64,000 nt of DNA from an uncultured Acidobacteriia bacterium (GTDB lineage Bacteria > Acidobacteriota > Terriglobia > Bryobacterales > Bryobacteraceae), in assembly GCA_903828455.1 (NCBI GenBank), contig CAIKMJ010000080.1, positions 1 through 64,000 on the forward strand. Direction: 5' to 3'. Each line of letters begins with the position of its first letter. Within the stretch, counting starts at the first letter, position 1. Shown here piece after piece: positions 1-7,862 of this stretch. A program made the position numbers and the translations under genes. The notes beneath the pieces are model-generated. The model had not been told where the DNA came from and did no database searches. It was given only the letters and a program-made list of their open reading frames with translations.

Positions 1-2
1 CC

Positions 3-140
3 GCCCAGCCTGCGCCCGCCGCGACCGCGCCCGCCCAACCCGCGCCCGCTCCGACCGCGCCCGCGCCAACCGCGCTCGCCCAGCCCGCGCTCGCGCCAAC
101 CGCGCTCGCCCAACCCGCGACCGCCCCGACCGCGCCCGAC
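3..140 (+). repeat. Imperfect GC-rich tandem repeat coding for a Pro/Ala/Thr/Gln linker
   Basis: Units related to GCGCCAACCGCGCTCGCCCA recur with small changes. They stay in frame and encode variants of A-Q-P-A-x-A-P-T-A. The repeat continues beyond the left edge. Such in-frame repeats are prone to length change by slippage. There are no CRISPR-like spacers. Confidence 0.7.
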
Positions 141-866
141 GCAGCTTCTCCCGCCTCCGCCCCGCACTGCGAGGAACCGCCCCCGCTGCTCCGCTGGCAG
201 GACTACCAGGGGCCCCTGCAGAAAGTCGTCGGCATCTTCGCCGGCGCCCTGGAACTCAAAGCCGCCCATCCTCCCCACTACAAGCCGGGAACCGTGCTCT
301 GCTCACTCGAAGCGAAGGACAAGTTCGTGCTCTTCATTCGCGACACGGCCAATCCCCTCTCCGTGCTTCAGTCTGCCTTCGACGCCGGCATGGATCAGGC
401 CTCCGCCCGCGATCCCTCCTTCGGGCCAGGCGGGTCCGGCTACGGCAAGCGCTACGGCGCTGCCTTCGTCGGCGCCACTGCCGGCCGGTTCTTCGGCGAC
501 TTCGCCTACCCCACCCTCTTCTCCGAAGACCCCCGCTACTACCGCATGATTCACGGCGCCGCCACCCGCCGCTTCCTCCACGCCGTCGCGCACACGTTTG
601 TCGCCCATCGCGACAACGGCGCTCGCATGTTCAATGTCTCGGCGTGGCTGTCGACCGCAACCGTCGCCTCGCTCGACGATCTGTATCATCCCGGCAACCA
701 GCGCGGCCTCCGTCCCGCCGTACGCGCCGGCGGCTACTCCATGCTCACCGGCATCGGCTTCGATGTCCTTCGCGAATTCTGGCCCGATATCGCCCGCCGC
801 CTCCACATGCCTTTCCGCGACACCGGCGAAACTGCAGCCACGGAGACCCGCCGTGTTCCGCAATGA
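3..866 (+). CDS. Conserved acidobacterial protein with Pro/Ala-rich linker, 5' truncated
   Basis: The reading frame is already open at the left edge, so this is the C-terminal part of a larger gene; the start is outside the window. The first ~45 visible codons are almost only Pro, Ala, Thr and Gln, a flexible linker. The rest (about 230 residues) is a globular domain with 'GYGKRYGAAF', 'SEDPRYYRM' and a C-terminal 'REFWPDI'. I recognise this layout from conserved acidobacterial proteins of unknown function, often with a signal peptide and a low-complexity linker. No catalytic motif is visible. Short helical stretches (around 'GAAFVGATAGRFFGDF') could associate with a membrane. It converges on the ABC transporter gene downstream, with only about 20 bases between the two stops. 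Confidence 0.75.
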   Translation, partial: AQPAPAATAPAQPAPAPTAPAPTALAQPALAPTALAQPATAPTAPDAASPASAPHCEEPPPLLRWQDYQGPLQKVVGIFAGALELKAAHPPHYKPGTVLCSLEAKDKFVLFIRDTANPLSVLQSAFDAGMDQASARDPSFGPGGSGYGKRYGAAFVGATAGRFFGDFAYPTLFSEDPRYYRMIHGAATRRFLHAVAHTFVAHRDNGARMFNVSAWLSTATVASLDDLYHPGNQRGLRPAVRAGGYSMLTGIGFDVLREFWPDIARRLHMPFRDTGETAATETRRVPQ

Positions 867-885
867 TCGGGGCTCACAGGCGCTG

Positions 886-2769
886 CTACTCCTGCGCCGC
901 CGTTTCCTGCACTGCCGCTTCCTGCGCTGCCGCCTCCAGCACTGCCGCCTCGCCGTTAGTGGACTGCTGCGCCAGCTTCGCAAACCAGCCGTCGCCCGTC
1001 ATCAGCTTCTCCGGCGGACCGTGCTCGGCCACCGCGCCCTCATTGATCACGTACACGTAATCGGCATTCTTCATCATCGTGTACCGGTGCGCAATAATCA
1101 GCATCGTCGGCCGCGGCGAAATCTGCTCCAGCGCCGCGCGCACTTCCAGCTCCGTCGCGTAATCCAGATTCGCCGTCGCCTCATCCAGCACCAGCACCCG
1201 CGGCCTGTCCACCAGCATCCTCGCAATCTGCAGCCGCTGCCGTTCGCCCGCCGAAAGCCCCACGCCCTTCTCGCCAACCTCCGTCGCCAGTCCCTCCGGC
1301 AGCCGTTCGAGCGCCCGCCCCAGATCCGCCGCCATCGCCGCCGCGCGCACCTCTTCGTCCGTCGCCTGCGGTCTCTTGTAGCGGATGTTCTCCGCCAGCG
1401 TCCCGCGGAACACCGTGCCGTCCGTCGCCACCACGCCGATTGCCGCCCGTATCGCCGAGCAGCCCGCCTCGCTCAGCCGCTGCCCGTCCACCAGAATCTC
1501 GCCCGACCACGGCTCGAACAGCTTCAGCAGCAGATCCGCCGTCGTCGTCTTCCCCGCGCCCGACGGGCCCGCCAGCGCCGTGATCTTGCCCGGCTCCAGC
1601 GTCAGACTCAGCCCCCGCAGCACCTCCCGGCCCGGCACATATCCGAAGCGCACGTCGCGGAACTCCACCCGCCCCTGCCCTTCCTTCAGCGGCTGCCCCT
1701 GCGCCTCAACCGGCCCCGTGTCCCGCAGATTCACCGCTCTCCGCAGCGACGTCAGGTTCTGCTGCAGACTCACCGCCAGCCCGTTCAGCGCATCGATCGG
1801 CGAATACAAACGATCCAGATACGCCGCAAACATCACCACATCGCCCGGCGTCAGCCGGTGCCGCAGCACCAGCCACCCTCCGTAACCCAGCACCAGCGAC
1901 TTGCTGAAGTTGCTCAGCGCGTTCTGCGAGATGTAGTAGCGCTGCGCCGTCCGGATGCGCTCCAGATACACGTCGTACGCCCGGATCGACTGCGCCCTCA
2001 GCCGCTCTTCCTCGCGCGCCTCCGCCCCCGAAAGCTTCACCGTCTTCACCGCTCCGATGGCGTCCGCAATGCGCGCCGAAATGTCCTCCCACAGCTGGTA
2101 GTACGGATCCAGATTCGCCCGCGTCCGCAGCGCACTGCGCCGCGCCAGCCAGATGTACGGCGGCAGCATGCATACCGAGACGAGCGACATCTCCCAGTTC
2201 TGCGTCAGCATAATCGCGCAGATGCCCACCAGACGCATCGCCTCCGGCGCAATCTGCTGCGAGAACGCATGCACCACCGGAGCCACCTGATCGCACTGAT
2301 CGATCCTCTTCGCCAGCCCGGCGCTCGCCTGCCGGTTGAAGAACGTGAGCGGCAGCCGCAGCACGTGGCCGAACGTATCCACGATCAGTTTCGACTCGAT
2401 ATGGCTCGCAACCCGCGCCCCGTAGTAGCTGGCCCGCTGGTAAAAGTAATAGGAGCTGAGCCCGATCGCGAACAGCATCGCCACCGATTCGATCAGCGTC
2501 CGCAGCGTCTCCTGCGGCGTGCGCGATGCCACCACCGCCGCGCCCTGAGCCGCCGCAATCGTCTGCCCCACGAACAACCCCGCGACATCGTTGATCGCGC
2601 GTCGGTACACCAGCGGCTGCAGCAGATCGAGACCCGTGTAGAGAAACGAAAACAGACTGACGACCAGAAACTGACGCCGGTGCTGTCTGGCCAGATCGAA
2701 CAGCACACGGAACACACGGCGGCTGAACGGAGACTCCGCGCCGGGCTCTTCACTTCGTGCGTCAGTCAT
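886..2769 (-). CDS. ABC transporter, fused permease and ATPase (MsbA-like exporter half)
   Basis: This 627-residue protein has the membrane domain first (about residues 25-335, six predicted membrane helices) and the nucleotide-binding domain after it (about 360-600). The ATPase motifs are complete: Walker A GPSGAGKTT, signature LSAGERQRLQIAR, Walker B VLVLDEATANLD and the H-loop in IIAHR. This is the architecture of homodimeric lipid, peptide or drug exporters; the substrate cannot be read from sequence. The last ~20 residues form an odd Ala/Gln/Glu repeat (AAQEAAVQETAAQE) not typical of the family. It lies 75 bases downstream of another ABC gene on the same strand and may be co-transcribed with it. 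Confidence 0.9.
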   Translation of the reverse strand: MTDARSEEPGAESPFSRRVFRVLFDLARQHRRQFLVVSLFSFLYTGLDLLQPLVYRRAINDVAGLFVGQTIAAAQGAAVVASRTPQETLRTLIESVAMLFAIGLSSYYFYQRASYYGARVASHIESKLIVDTFGHVLRLPLTFFNRQASAGLAKRIDQCDQVAPVVHAFSQQIAPEAMRLVGICAIMLTQNWEMSLVSVCMLPPYIWLARRSALRTRANLDPYYQLWEDISARIADAIGAVKTVKLSGAEAREEERLRAQSIRAYDVYLERIRTAQRYYISQNALSNFSKSLVLGYGGWLVLRHRLTPGDVVMFAAYLDRLYSPIDALNGLAVSLQQNLTSLRRAVNLRDTGPVEAQGQPLKEGQGRVEFRDVRFGYVPGREVLRGLSLTLEPGKITALAGPSGAGKTTTADLLLKLFEPWSGEILVDGQRLSEAGCSAIRAAIGVVATDGTVFRGTLAENIRYKRPQATDEEVRAAAMAADLGRALERLPEGLATEVGEKGVGLSAGERQRLQIARMLVDRPRVLVLDEATANLDYATELEVRAALEQISPRPTMLIIAHRYTMMKNADYVYVINEGAVAEHGPPEKLMTGDGWFAKLAQQSTNGEAAVLEAAAQEAAVQETAAQE

Positions 2770-2844
2770 GTTGGTTACTCACGGCTGATTATAAGGGAAC
2801 GCGGCCGCCTGCCGGAGCTCGTGAATATACGCGTCGCGGCCGCA

Positions 2845-4557
2845 TTACAGCAGCTCTTCGGTGAACCGGAAATCGCTCGCGGCATGCAGTCGCCAGCCGC
2901 CGTCCGCGGTCAGTTCGAGGACCTGCGAATGGAACTTCACCAGCGCCGGATGATGGCTCACGCTCACCAGCGTAGTCGAGGTCGAGATCAGCTGCCGGTA
3001 AAGCGCCGCTTCATTCTCGTGATCCAGCGCGCTGGTGGCTTCATCGAGCAGCACATACCGCGGATGCTTCAGCAGTACCCGCGCGAACGCCAGCCGCTGC
3101 CGTTCGCCCACCGACAGGATCTTCTCGAAGTCGAACTCAATGTCGAAGCCGCCGCTGCGCTCCACAAGGTCCGGCAGATTCACGCGCTCCAGCACCTCGC
3201 GCAGTTCTTCATCCGAAACCGTTCGCTCCAGGTTGGGATAAACCAGCTGACCCCGCAGACTGCCCACGATCGTGTAGGCATGCTGCGGCAGGAACAGAAT
3301 GTCCTCGGGTCCGGGGCGCTCGATCATTCCGGCGCCCGCGTCCCACAGGCCCGCCGTGAGCCGGAGCAGGGAACTCTTGCCGAGCCCGCTTTCGCCCACA
3401 ATCATCAGCCCTTCGCCCGGCGGCACCGAAACGTTCAGTCCCTTCACCAGCGTTCGTTCGTAGTCGGGCGTCTGCAGCGTGATGTCCTCAAACCGCAGAT
3501 GCTCGCCTTTCCGCGTCACGATTCTGCTGCGTCCCGGATCCGGCTGCTGGTACTCCGGCTTCATGCTGTCGGCGAATGTATCGAGCCGGTTGACGCCCGC
3601 CGCGAAACGGCTCAGATACTCCACGTTGTTCAGCAGCAGCGTGAGGGCCGCCATGATGGCCGCGAATGCGCCTTCGGCCTGCACGATGCGCCCCACTTCG
3701 AGCTCGCCGGAAAGCACCCGCGGCGCGATCACGATGCTCGGCAGCATGATCATCAGCAGGCTCTGCGTGTACTGAAAGAAATTCAGACGCAGCTGCCAGC
3801 GGATCAGCATGAGGGAATTGGCGAACAGTTCCCCGAAGTAGCGGCGGACCTGCGCCAGTTCCTGCCGCTCCCCGTGATACAGCGCGATCGCTTCGGCATT
3901 CTCGCGGATGCGCACCAGTCCGAAGCGGAAGTCGGCCTCCCGCCGGCGCTGGTTGAAGTACAGGAAGCTCATCTTCTCGCCGAAAACGCCAAACGTCACC
4001 AGCGTCCCCACCGTTGCGTAAACAATCAGGAAGAACACGAGATAGCCGGAGATGGACCACAAGACGCGGCTGAACGCCAGCAACTGAAACAGGCCGCTGG
4101 TGACAATGAGCAGGAACGTCAGCGACTGCTGCGTGAACGATGCAATGTCTTCCGAGATGCGCTGGTCCGGGTTGTCGATCTCCGGTCTCGCCAGCAGCTT
4201 GTAGAACGAATGATTGCCGAAGTAGCGTTCGAGGTACGAATTGCTCAGCCAGCGCCGCCAGTTGAGCGCCAGCCTGTCGCGCACGTAGTAGTAGCAGGCG
4301 TAGATGGGCACGGCAGCCAGAATCAGGCCGAAGAAGATGCGGATGGAATGCCAGAAGCGCGCTGCATCGCGGGCCGCCAGCGCCGACGTGAATTCGCCCG
4401 ACTGCTCATTGAACAGCACGTTGAACTCCGTGTCGCCGAGCAGCAGCAGGACGATCAGAACGAGCAGCCAGCGGGCCTGCCGCTTCTCTGCCGAAAACCA
4501 GTAAGGCTTCGCGAGTGCGAGGGAGCGCCGCAGCAGGCTGAGATCGAGTTTATTCAT
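2845..4557 (-). CDS. ABC transporter ATP-binding/permease of the YddA/SbmA-BacA type
   Basis: This 570-residue protein starts MNKLDLSLLRRSLALAKPYW and carries the 'ABC_membrane_2' type transmembrane domain (about 20-330). Typical segments are EIDNPDQRI and RREADFRFGLVRIRENAE. A nucleotide-binding domain follows, with Walker A GESGLGKSS, signature LSVGERQRLAFAR and Walker B YVLLDEATSALD. Relatives include YddA, mycobacterial Rv1819c and the ATPase-less SbmA/BacA, which move cobalamin, antimicrobial peptides or very-long-chain lipids. It is the first gene of a likely two-gene unit with the exporter half downstream, so two structurally different ABC families sit side by side. The substrate is unknown. 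Confidence 0.88.
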   Translation of the reverse strand: MNKLDLSLLRRSLALAKPYWFSAEKRQARWLLVLIVLLLLGDTEFNVLFNEQSGEFTSALAARDAARFWHSIRIFFGLILAAVPIYACYYYVRDRLALNWRRWLSNSYLERYFGNHSFYKLLARPEIDNPDQRISEDIASFTQQSLTFLLIVTSGLFQLLAFSRVLWSISGYLVFFLIVYATVGTLVTFGVFGEKMSFLYFNQRRREADFRFGLVRIRENAEAIALYHGERQELAQVRRYFGELFANSLMLIRWQLRLNFFQYTQSLLMIMLPSIVIAPRVLSGELEVGRIVQAEGAFAAIMAALTLLLNNVEYLSRFAAGVNRLDTFADSMKPEYQQPDPGRSRIVTRKGEHLRFEDITLQTPDYERTLVKGLNVSVPPGEGLMIVGESGLGKSSLLRLTAGLWDAGAGMIERPGPEDILFLPQHAYTIVGSLRGQLVYPNLERTVSDEELREVLERVNLPDLVERSGGFDIEFDFEKILSVGERQRLAFARVLLKHPRYVLLDEATSALDHENEAALYRQLISTSTTLVSVSHHPALVKFHSQVLELTADGGWRLHAASDFRFTEELL

Positions 4558-4730
4558 GGGGCGCGTCGCTGATCTGGCTCCAGTGTGTCATTCGCGAGGC
4601 AGCGAATGGAAGTTTCGCCAGACCGGCCCATCGAAATGGTCCGGCTTGAAGTATTCTACGCCGCGTGTGCTCCATCGGCCTCCTAATTGCAGTAACTAAT
4701 GCGCGTACCGCCCGAGCGGAGTAAGTTTAT

Positions 4731-5819
4731 ATGGCAGGATCCAAAGTTGCGGTGCTCCGGACTACTCCGGCCACGGTCGTCAGCGATTACTCGCGCCTGA
4801 TGCATCTGGCCGATTATGGGAACTTTCTTCCTCGCGACAAGGAGACTGCACTCAAAGTCAACGTCAGCTGGCACCACTATTACCCCGCCTGCTCCACCAC
4901 GCCGTGGCAGCTCGACGGCGTCATCTCGACGCTGCTCGAAGACGGCTACAGCAAAGAGAAACTGTGGGCGGCGCATAACCGCACCGTTGTTGTGGACGCG
5001 CGGCGCGGCGAGGTCGCCAATAAGCAGAAGCAGGTCATCGTCGGCAAATACGGACTGGGGAACATCCATCTCTACGACGCCGGCGAGGAGTGGATTCATT
5101 TCGAACCGAAGGCGAAGCTGCTGGTGCTGGACGGAATCTATCCCGAAGGCATCCGCATTCCGAAGCGGCTGGTGGGCTCGAACATCATCCACTTACCCAC
5201 CATGAAGACCCACGTCTTCACGCAGATGACCGGCGCGATGAAGAACGCCTTCGGTGGACTTCTCTTCGAAAAGCGTCACTGGACGCACGGCGTGATCCAC
5301 GAAACACTGGTAGATCTCCTGGCGATCCAGAAAGAGATTCACCCTGGTCTGTTCGCCGTCATGGACGGGACTTTTGCGGGGGACGGGCCCGGTCCGCGGT
5401 GCATGATCCCGCGAATAAAAAATTTTATTCTGGCCGGCGGCGACATGGTGGCGCTTGACGCGGTGGCTGCAAAGATGATGGGATTCGATCCGCTTTCGAT
5501 CCCGTTCATCCGCCTCGCCCATGAACGCGGCCTCGGTTGCGGCGACGTGCGCGAGATTGAAATCGCCGGCGAAGATATCAGTGAAGTGAATTTTCACTTT
5601 GCCGCTCATGAAGATACGCTGGCCAGCCGCGGGCAGAAGCTGATCTACTGGGGCGCGCTGAAGCCGCTCGAACACCTTCTGCTGCGCACATCCATCGCTC
5701 CGTGGTCTTATCTGGCGTCGCGGCTTTATCACGACGTGTACTGGTATAACTTCGTGGGCCGGCGCCGCGTGCGGGCGGCGATGCAATCGGATTGGGGAAA
5801 GCTGTTCGCCACTTACTAA
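4731..5819 (+). CDS. DUF362 domain-containing protein
   Basis: This 362-residue soluble protein has the DUF362 pattern: a Lys-rich early block (ALKVNVSWHHYYPACSTTPW), the central 'IIHLPTMKTHVFTQMTGAMK' and the later 'ALDAVAAKMMGFDPLSIPFI'. DUF362 proteins occur with or without ferredoxin domains; no Cys cluster is present here. The biochemical role of the domain is not established. A GGAG about nine bases before the ATG supports this start. The next gene begins 12 bases downstream on the same strand, so the two probably form a small operon. Confidence 0.82.
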   Translation: MAGSKVAVLRTTPATVVSDYSRLMHLADYGNFLPRDKETALKVNVSWHHYYPACSTTPWQLDGVISTLLEDGYSKEKLWAAHNRTVVVDARRGEVANKQKQVIVGKYGLGNIHLYDAGEEWIHFEPKAKLLVLDGIYPEGIRIPKRLVGSNIIHLPTMKTHVFTQMTGAMKNAFGGLLFEKRHWTHGVIHETLVDLLAIQKEIHPGLFAVMDGTFAGDGPGPRCMIPRIKNFILAGGDMVALDAVAAKMMGFDPLSIPFIRLAHERGLGCGDVREIEIAGEDISEVNFHFAAHEDTLASRGQKLIYWGALKPLEHLLLRTSIAPWSYLASRLYHDVYWYNFVGRRRVRAAMQSDWGKLFATY

Positions 5820-5831
5820 ACAATCTCCGGT

Positions 5832-6833
5832 ATGCTGAAGGTTCTGTCGCCCTTGCTGTCCATGCAGTCCTTCCTTCCCATCCGGAGACCCGCTTTCCTG
5901 TGTCTGTGTCTGGTGCTCGCCGGCGCCGGCAGCGGCACGGCCGATGGTCCGGCGCTGCTGATGCCCGGCATTGCGGCCGCGCTGACGCGGAGCATTCCCG
6001 CGGAGCCGGCCAGTGTGCTCACGGGTTCGCAGTTCGCCGAACGCATCGACAAGCTGGATTCGGGCGCGCGCGAGCAGGCGATCGAAAAGGAGATCCTGGC
6101 GGGTCACATGCCGGGCTTCCTGCGCAACCTCATTCCGGTGACGCTGAGTTACACGTCGCCGCAGGGTAAGTCGGTCCATGCAACGATCTTCACCATGCCG
6201 GAGTATCTGGCAATCGGCACCGATACGAATTTCCTGCGTATTCCGATGAATCTCTACACCGCGTCGGCTGTTGCGCGGCGGCTTGGCTTCATCCTGCCGA
6301 CCCGAAAGATGGTCGATGCGATCTACGCACAATCGGCATTTCATTACTCGCCGGAGCCGATGACGGCGGGGCCGGAGATGCGGTCCACGCGTTACTATGT
6401 TGTCCACAACGGCAAGGTGGAGGCGCAGTCCCGCTCGCTCGGAGTTACGATTGGCGCACTGGTGTCCGGGCACAAGAAGGACGTGGTGATTACCAATCGG
6501 CTCGACCACAACCCCGGGCGAATTGCCATCTACGGATGGCAGCGGCCCGGCGGGGCGCCGATCCAGCCGCTCAGCACGGTTCACGGCGCGTGCTATGCCG
6601 ATTACAGTCACGGCATCCGGCTGATCAGCGAGACGGTTCTGGTGGATGGCGCGCCGCGTTCGGTCTATGACCTGCTGCAGGATCCGGCGCTGGCCGGCGT
6701 TCTGAGCGATGAGGGTCCGATGCCGAATGTTCGTTCGCTGCTGTCGGGCGCGGCGGACCAGTCCTGCGGGCAGTCGCAGACCGCTGCTGTCGCAGGTTCC
6801 GCGACCGCCCTTCCGCATCCGCGGCTGTTTTAA
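5832..6833 (+). CDS. Conserved exported protein of unknown function
   Basis: This 333-residue protein (304 after the probable signal peptide) starts with a basic stretch and a hydrophobic core (RRPAFLCLCLVLAGAGSG). A second ATG at 5862 would give a more compact signal peptide and may be the real start. The mature part has 'GHKKDVVITNRL', 'RIAIYGW' and 'STVHGACYADYSHGIRL', which I recall from a widespread uncharacterised family of secreted bacterial proteins. Conserved His, Tyr and Asp residues hint at an enzyme, but no known catalytic motif can be named. It follows the DUF362 gene by 12 bases and converges on the sulfatase-modifying-factor-like gene, ending three bases before its stop. Confidence 0.75.
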   Translation: MLKVLSPLLSMQSFLPIRRPAFLCLCLVLAGAGSGTADGPALLMPGIAAALTRSIPAEPASVLTGSQFAERIDKLDSGAREQAIEKEILAGHMPGFLRNLIPVTLSYTSPQGKSVHATIFTMPEYLAIGTDTNFLRIPMNLYTASAVARRLGFILPTRKMVDAIYAQSAFHYSPEPMTAGPEMRSTRYYVVHNGKVEAQSRSLGVTIGALVSGHKKDVVITNRLDHNPGRIAIYGWQRPGGAPIQPLSTVHGACYADYSHGIRLISETVLVDGAPRSVYDLLQDPALAGVLSDEGPMPNVRSLLSGAADQSCGQSQTAAVAGSATALPHPRLF

Positions 6834-6836
6834 TTC

Positions 6837-7862
6837 TTACTTCAGCGTTTTCACGCAACGGAAGCCGAGGTGATAGTTGGCGTGGCTGTGCTCATCCATC
6901 ACGAGCGAGCCGTGCCAGAACGGCGCGCGCCAGCGGCACCAGTCCTCGTGCGCCCGGTATTTGTCGAAGATGAACCAGCTGCCTTTCATCTCCGTGTAGC
7001 CGAGCGTGCGGCTGCCGAGGCTCGACATCTGACTTTCGCTGATCGGCAGGTTCATATGTTCCGCCGCGTTGCCGTTGAGATCGTAAACGTCCAGAGGGCT
7101 GCGGCAGGCGGGGAAGCTGCCCGCGGGATAGGTATTGGAACCGCAGCCGGACCAGTTGCCTCCGTTGCAGCCATCGGTCTTGACGCTCCCGGTGGCGCAG
7201 ATTCCCGTTTTGTATTCCGGCCCGTAGCTCCAGCGTTTGGTGGCGGCGTCGGCCTGGTTATGAACAGCACGCATGCGCGCGATGGCTGCCTCGGGACTGA
7301 GTCCCTTTAGTAACTCGAAACGATAATCGGGCGGCTCCAGATCGCCCTGGCATGCGCCTTCCCATTCGTGCGCATCGGCGAGGCGCTCGCCTTCGGCCCA
7401 GCAGATCTCGGCGGCCTCGCGGGCCTTCACCCACACGACGGGGTAAGCGCAGGGGATGTCGGGAAACTCGAACTGGTCGATGCAGACTTTCGCGTCTTCC
7501 GGTTGCTGCGTTTTCGGATCGTAAAGCGGCGCCAGGTACTTGCCGCCGCAGATCTTTTCGAAGCGCGGATTCCCGTACTGCGCGCCCTGCTGTTTCAGCT
7601 TTGCGGCGCACTGTTCGGGCGTCAGCGGATGCTTCGCCACGGCCGGATTCCCCTGGCCGATATAGCCGGAACGTTCGAAGATGCGGCGGATGGCGGCGAT
7701 CTGATCGTCGGACAATCCACGGATTTGCTTCAGCTGGCGGAACAGAATCTCATTCTGCTCGCGAAGAGCCTGCAGGGAAGCCGAGGCTTCGGAAGACGCG
7801 GCGAAACCGGTCACGGCGGGAAAGGCAAACAGAGTGACGAGAATGGCGAGCAGGAACTTCAT
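6837..7862 (-). CDS. Secreted formylglycine-generating-enzyme/SUMF1-like domain protein
   Basis: This 341-residue protein has an N-terminal signal peptide (LLAILVTLFAFPAVTGFA), a short coiled segment (about 28-65) and a SUMF1/EgtB-type domain (about 105-341). Family hallmarks are WVKAREAAEICWAEGERL, YDLNGNAAEH and the terminal GFRCV. The family includes true formylglycine-generating enzymes, sulfoxide synthases and many non-catalytic binding proteins. The paired active-site cysteines of true FGE cannot be assigned with confidence, although the domain is Cys-rich (CNGGNWSGC). Its ATG overlaps the TGA of the preceding gene by four bases, so it is the third gene of a coupled operon. A role in modifying an exported product of that operon is inference. 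Confidence 0.8.
   Translation of the reverse strand: MKFLLAILVTLFAFPAVTGFAASSEASASLQALREQNEILFRQLKQIRGLSDDQIAAIRRIFERSGYIGQGNPAVAKHPLTPEQCAAKLKQQGAQYGNPRFEKICGGKYLAPLYDPKTQQPEDAKVCIDQFEFPDIPCAYPVVWVKAREAAEICWAEGERLADAHEWEGACQGDLEPPDYRFELLKGLSPEAAIARMRAVHNQADAATKRWSYGPEYKTGICATGSVKTDGCNGGNWSGCGSNTYPAGSFPACRSPLDVYDLNGNAAEHMNLPISESQMSSLGSRTLGYTEMKGSWFIFDKYRAHEDWCRWRAPFWHGSLVMDEHSHANYHLGFRCVKTLK

Noticed and set aside
3-140. Repeats at the left edge as a CRISPR array
   Set aside because: Units are contiguous, variable, in frame and have no spacers. They encode a Pro/Ala linker.
598-4572. A 1324-codon open frame on the plus strand opposite the two ABC genes
   Set aside because: Composition is Arg/Gln/His/Pro-rich and repetitive, with no domain. 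It is the antisense shadow of two clear ABC transporters in GC-rich DNA.
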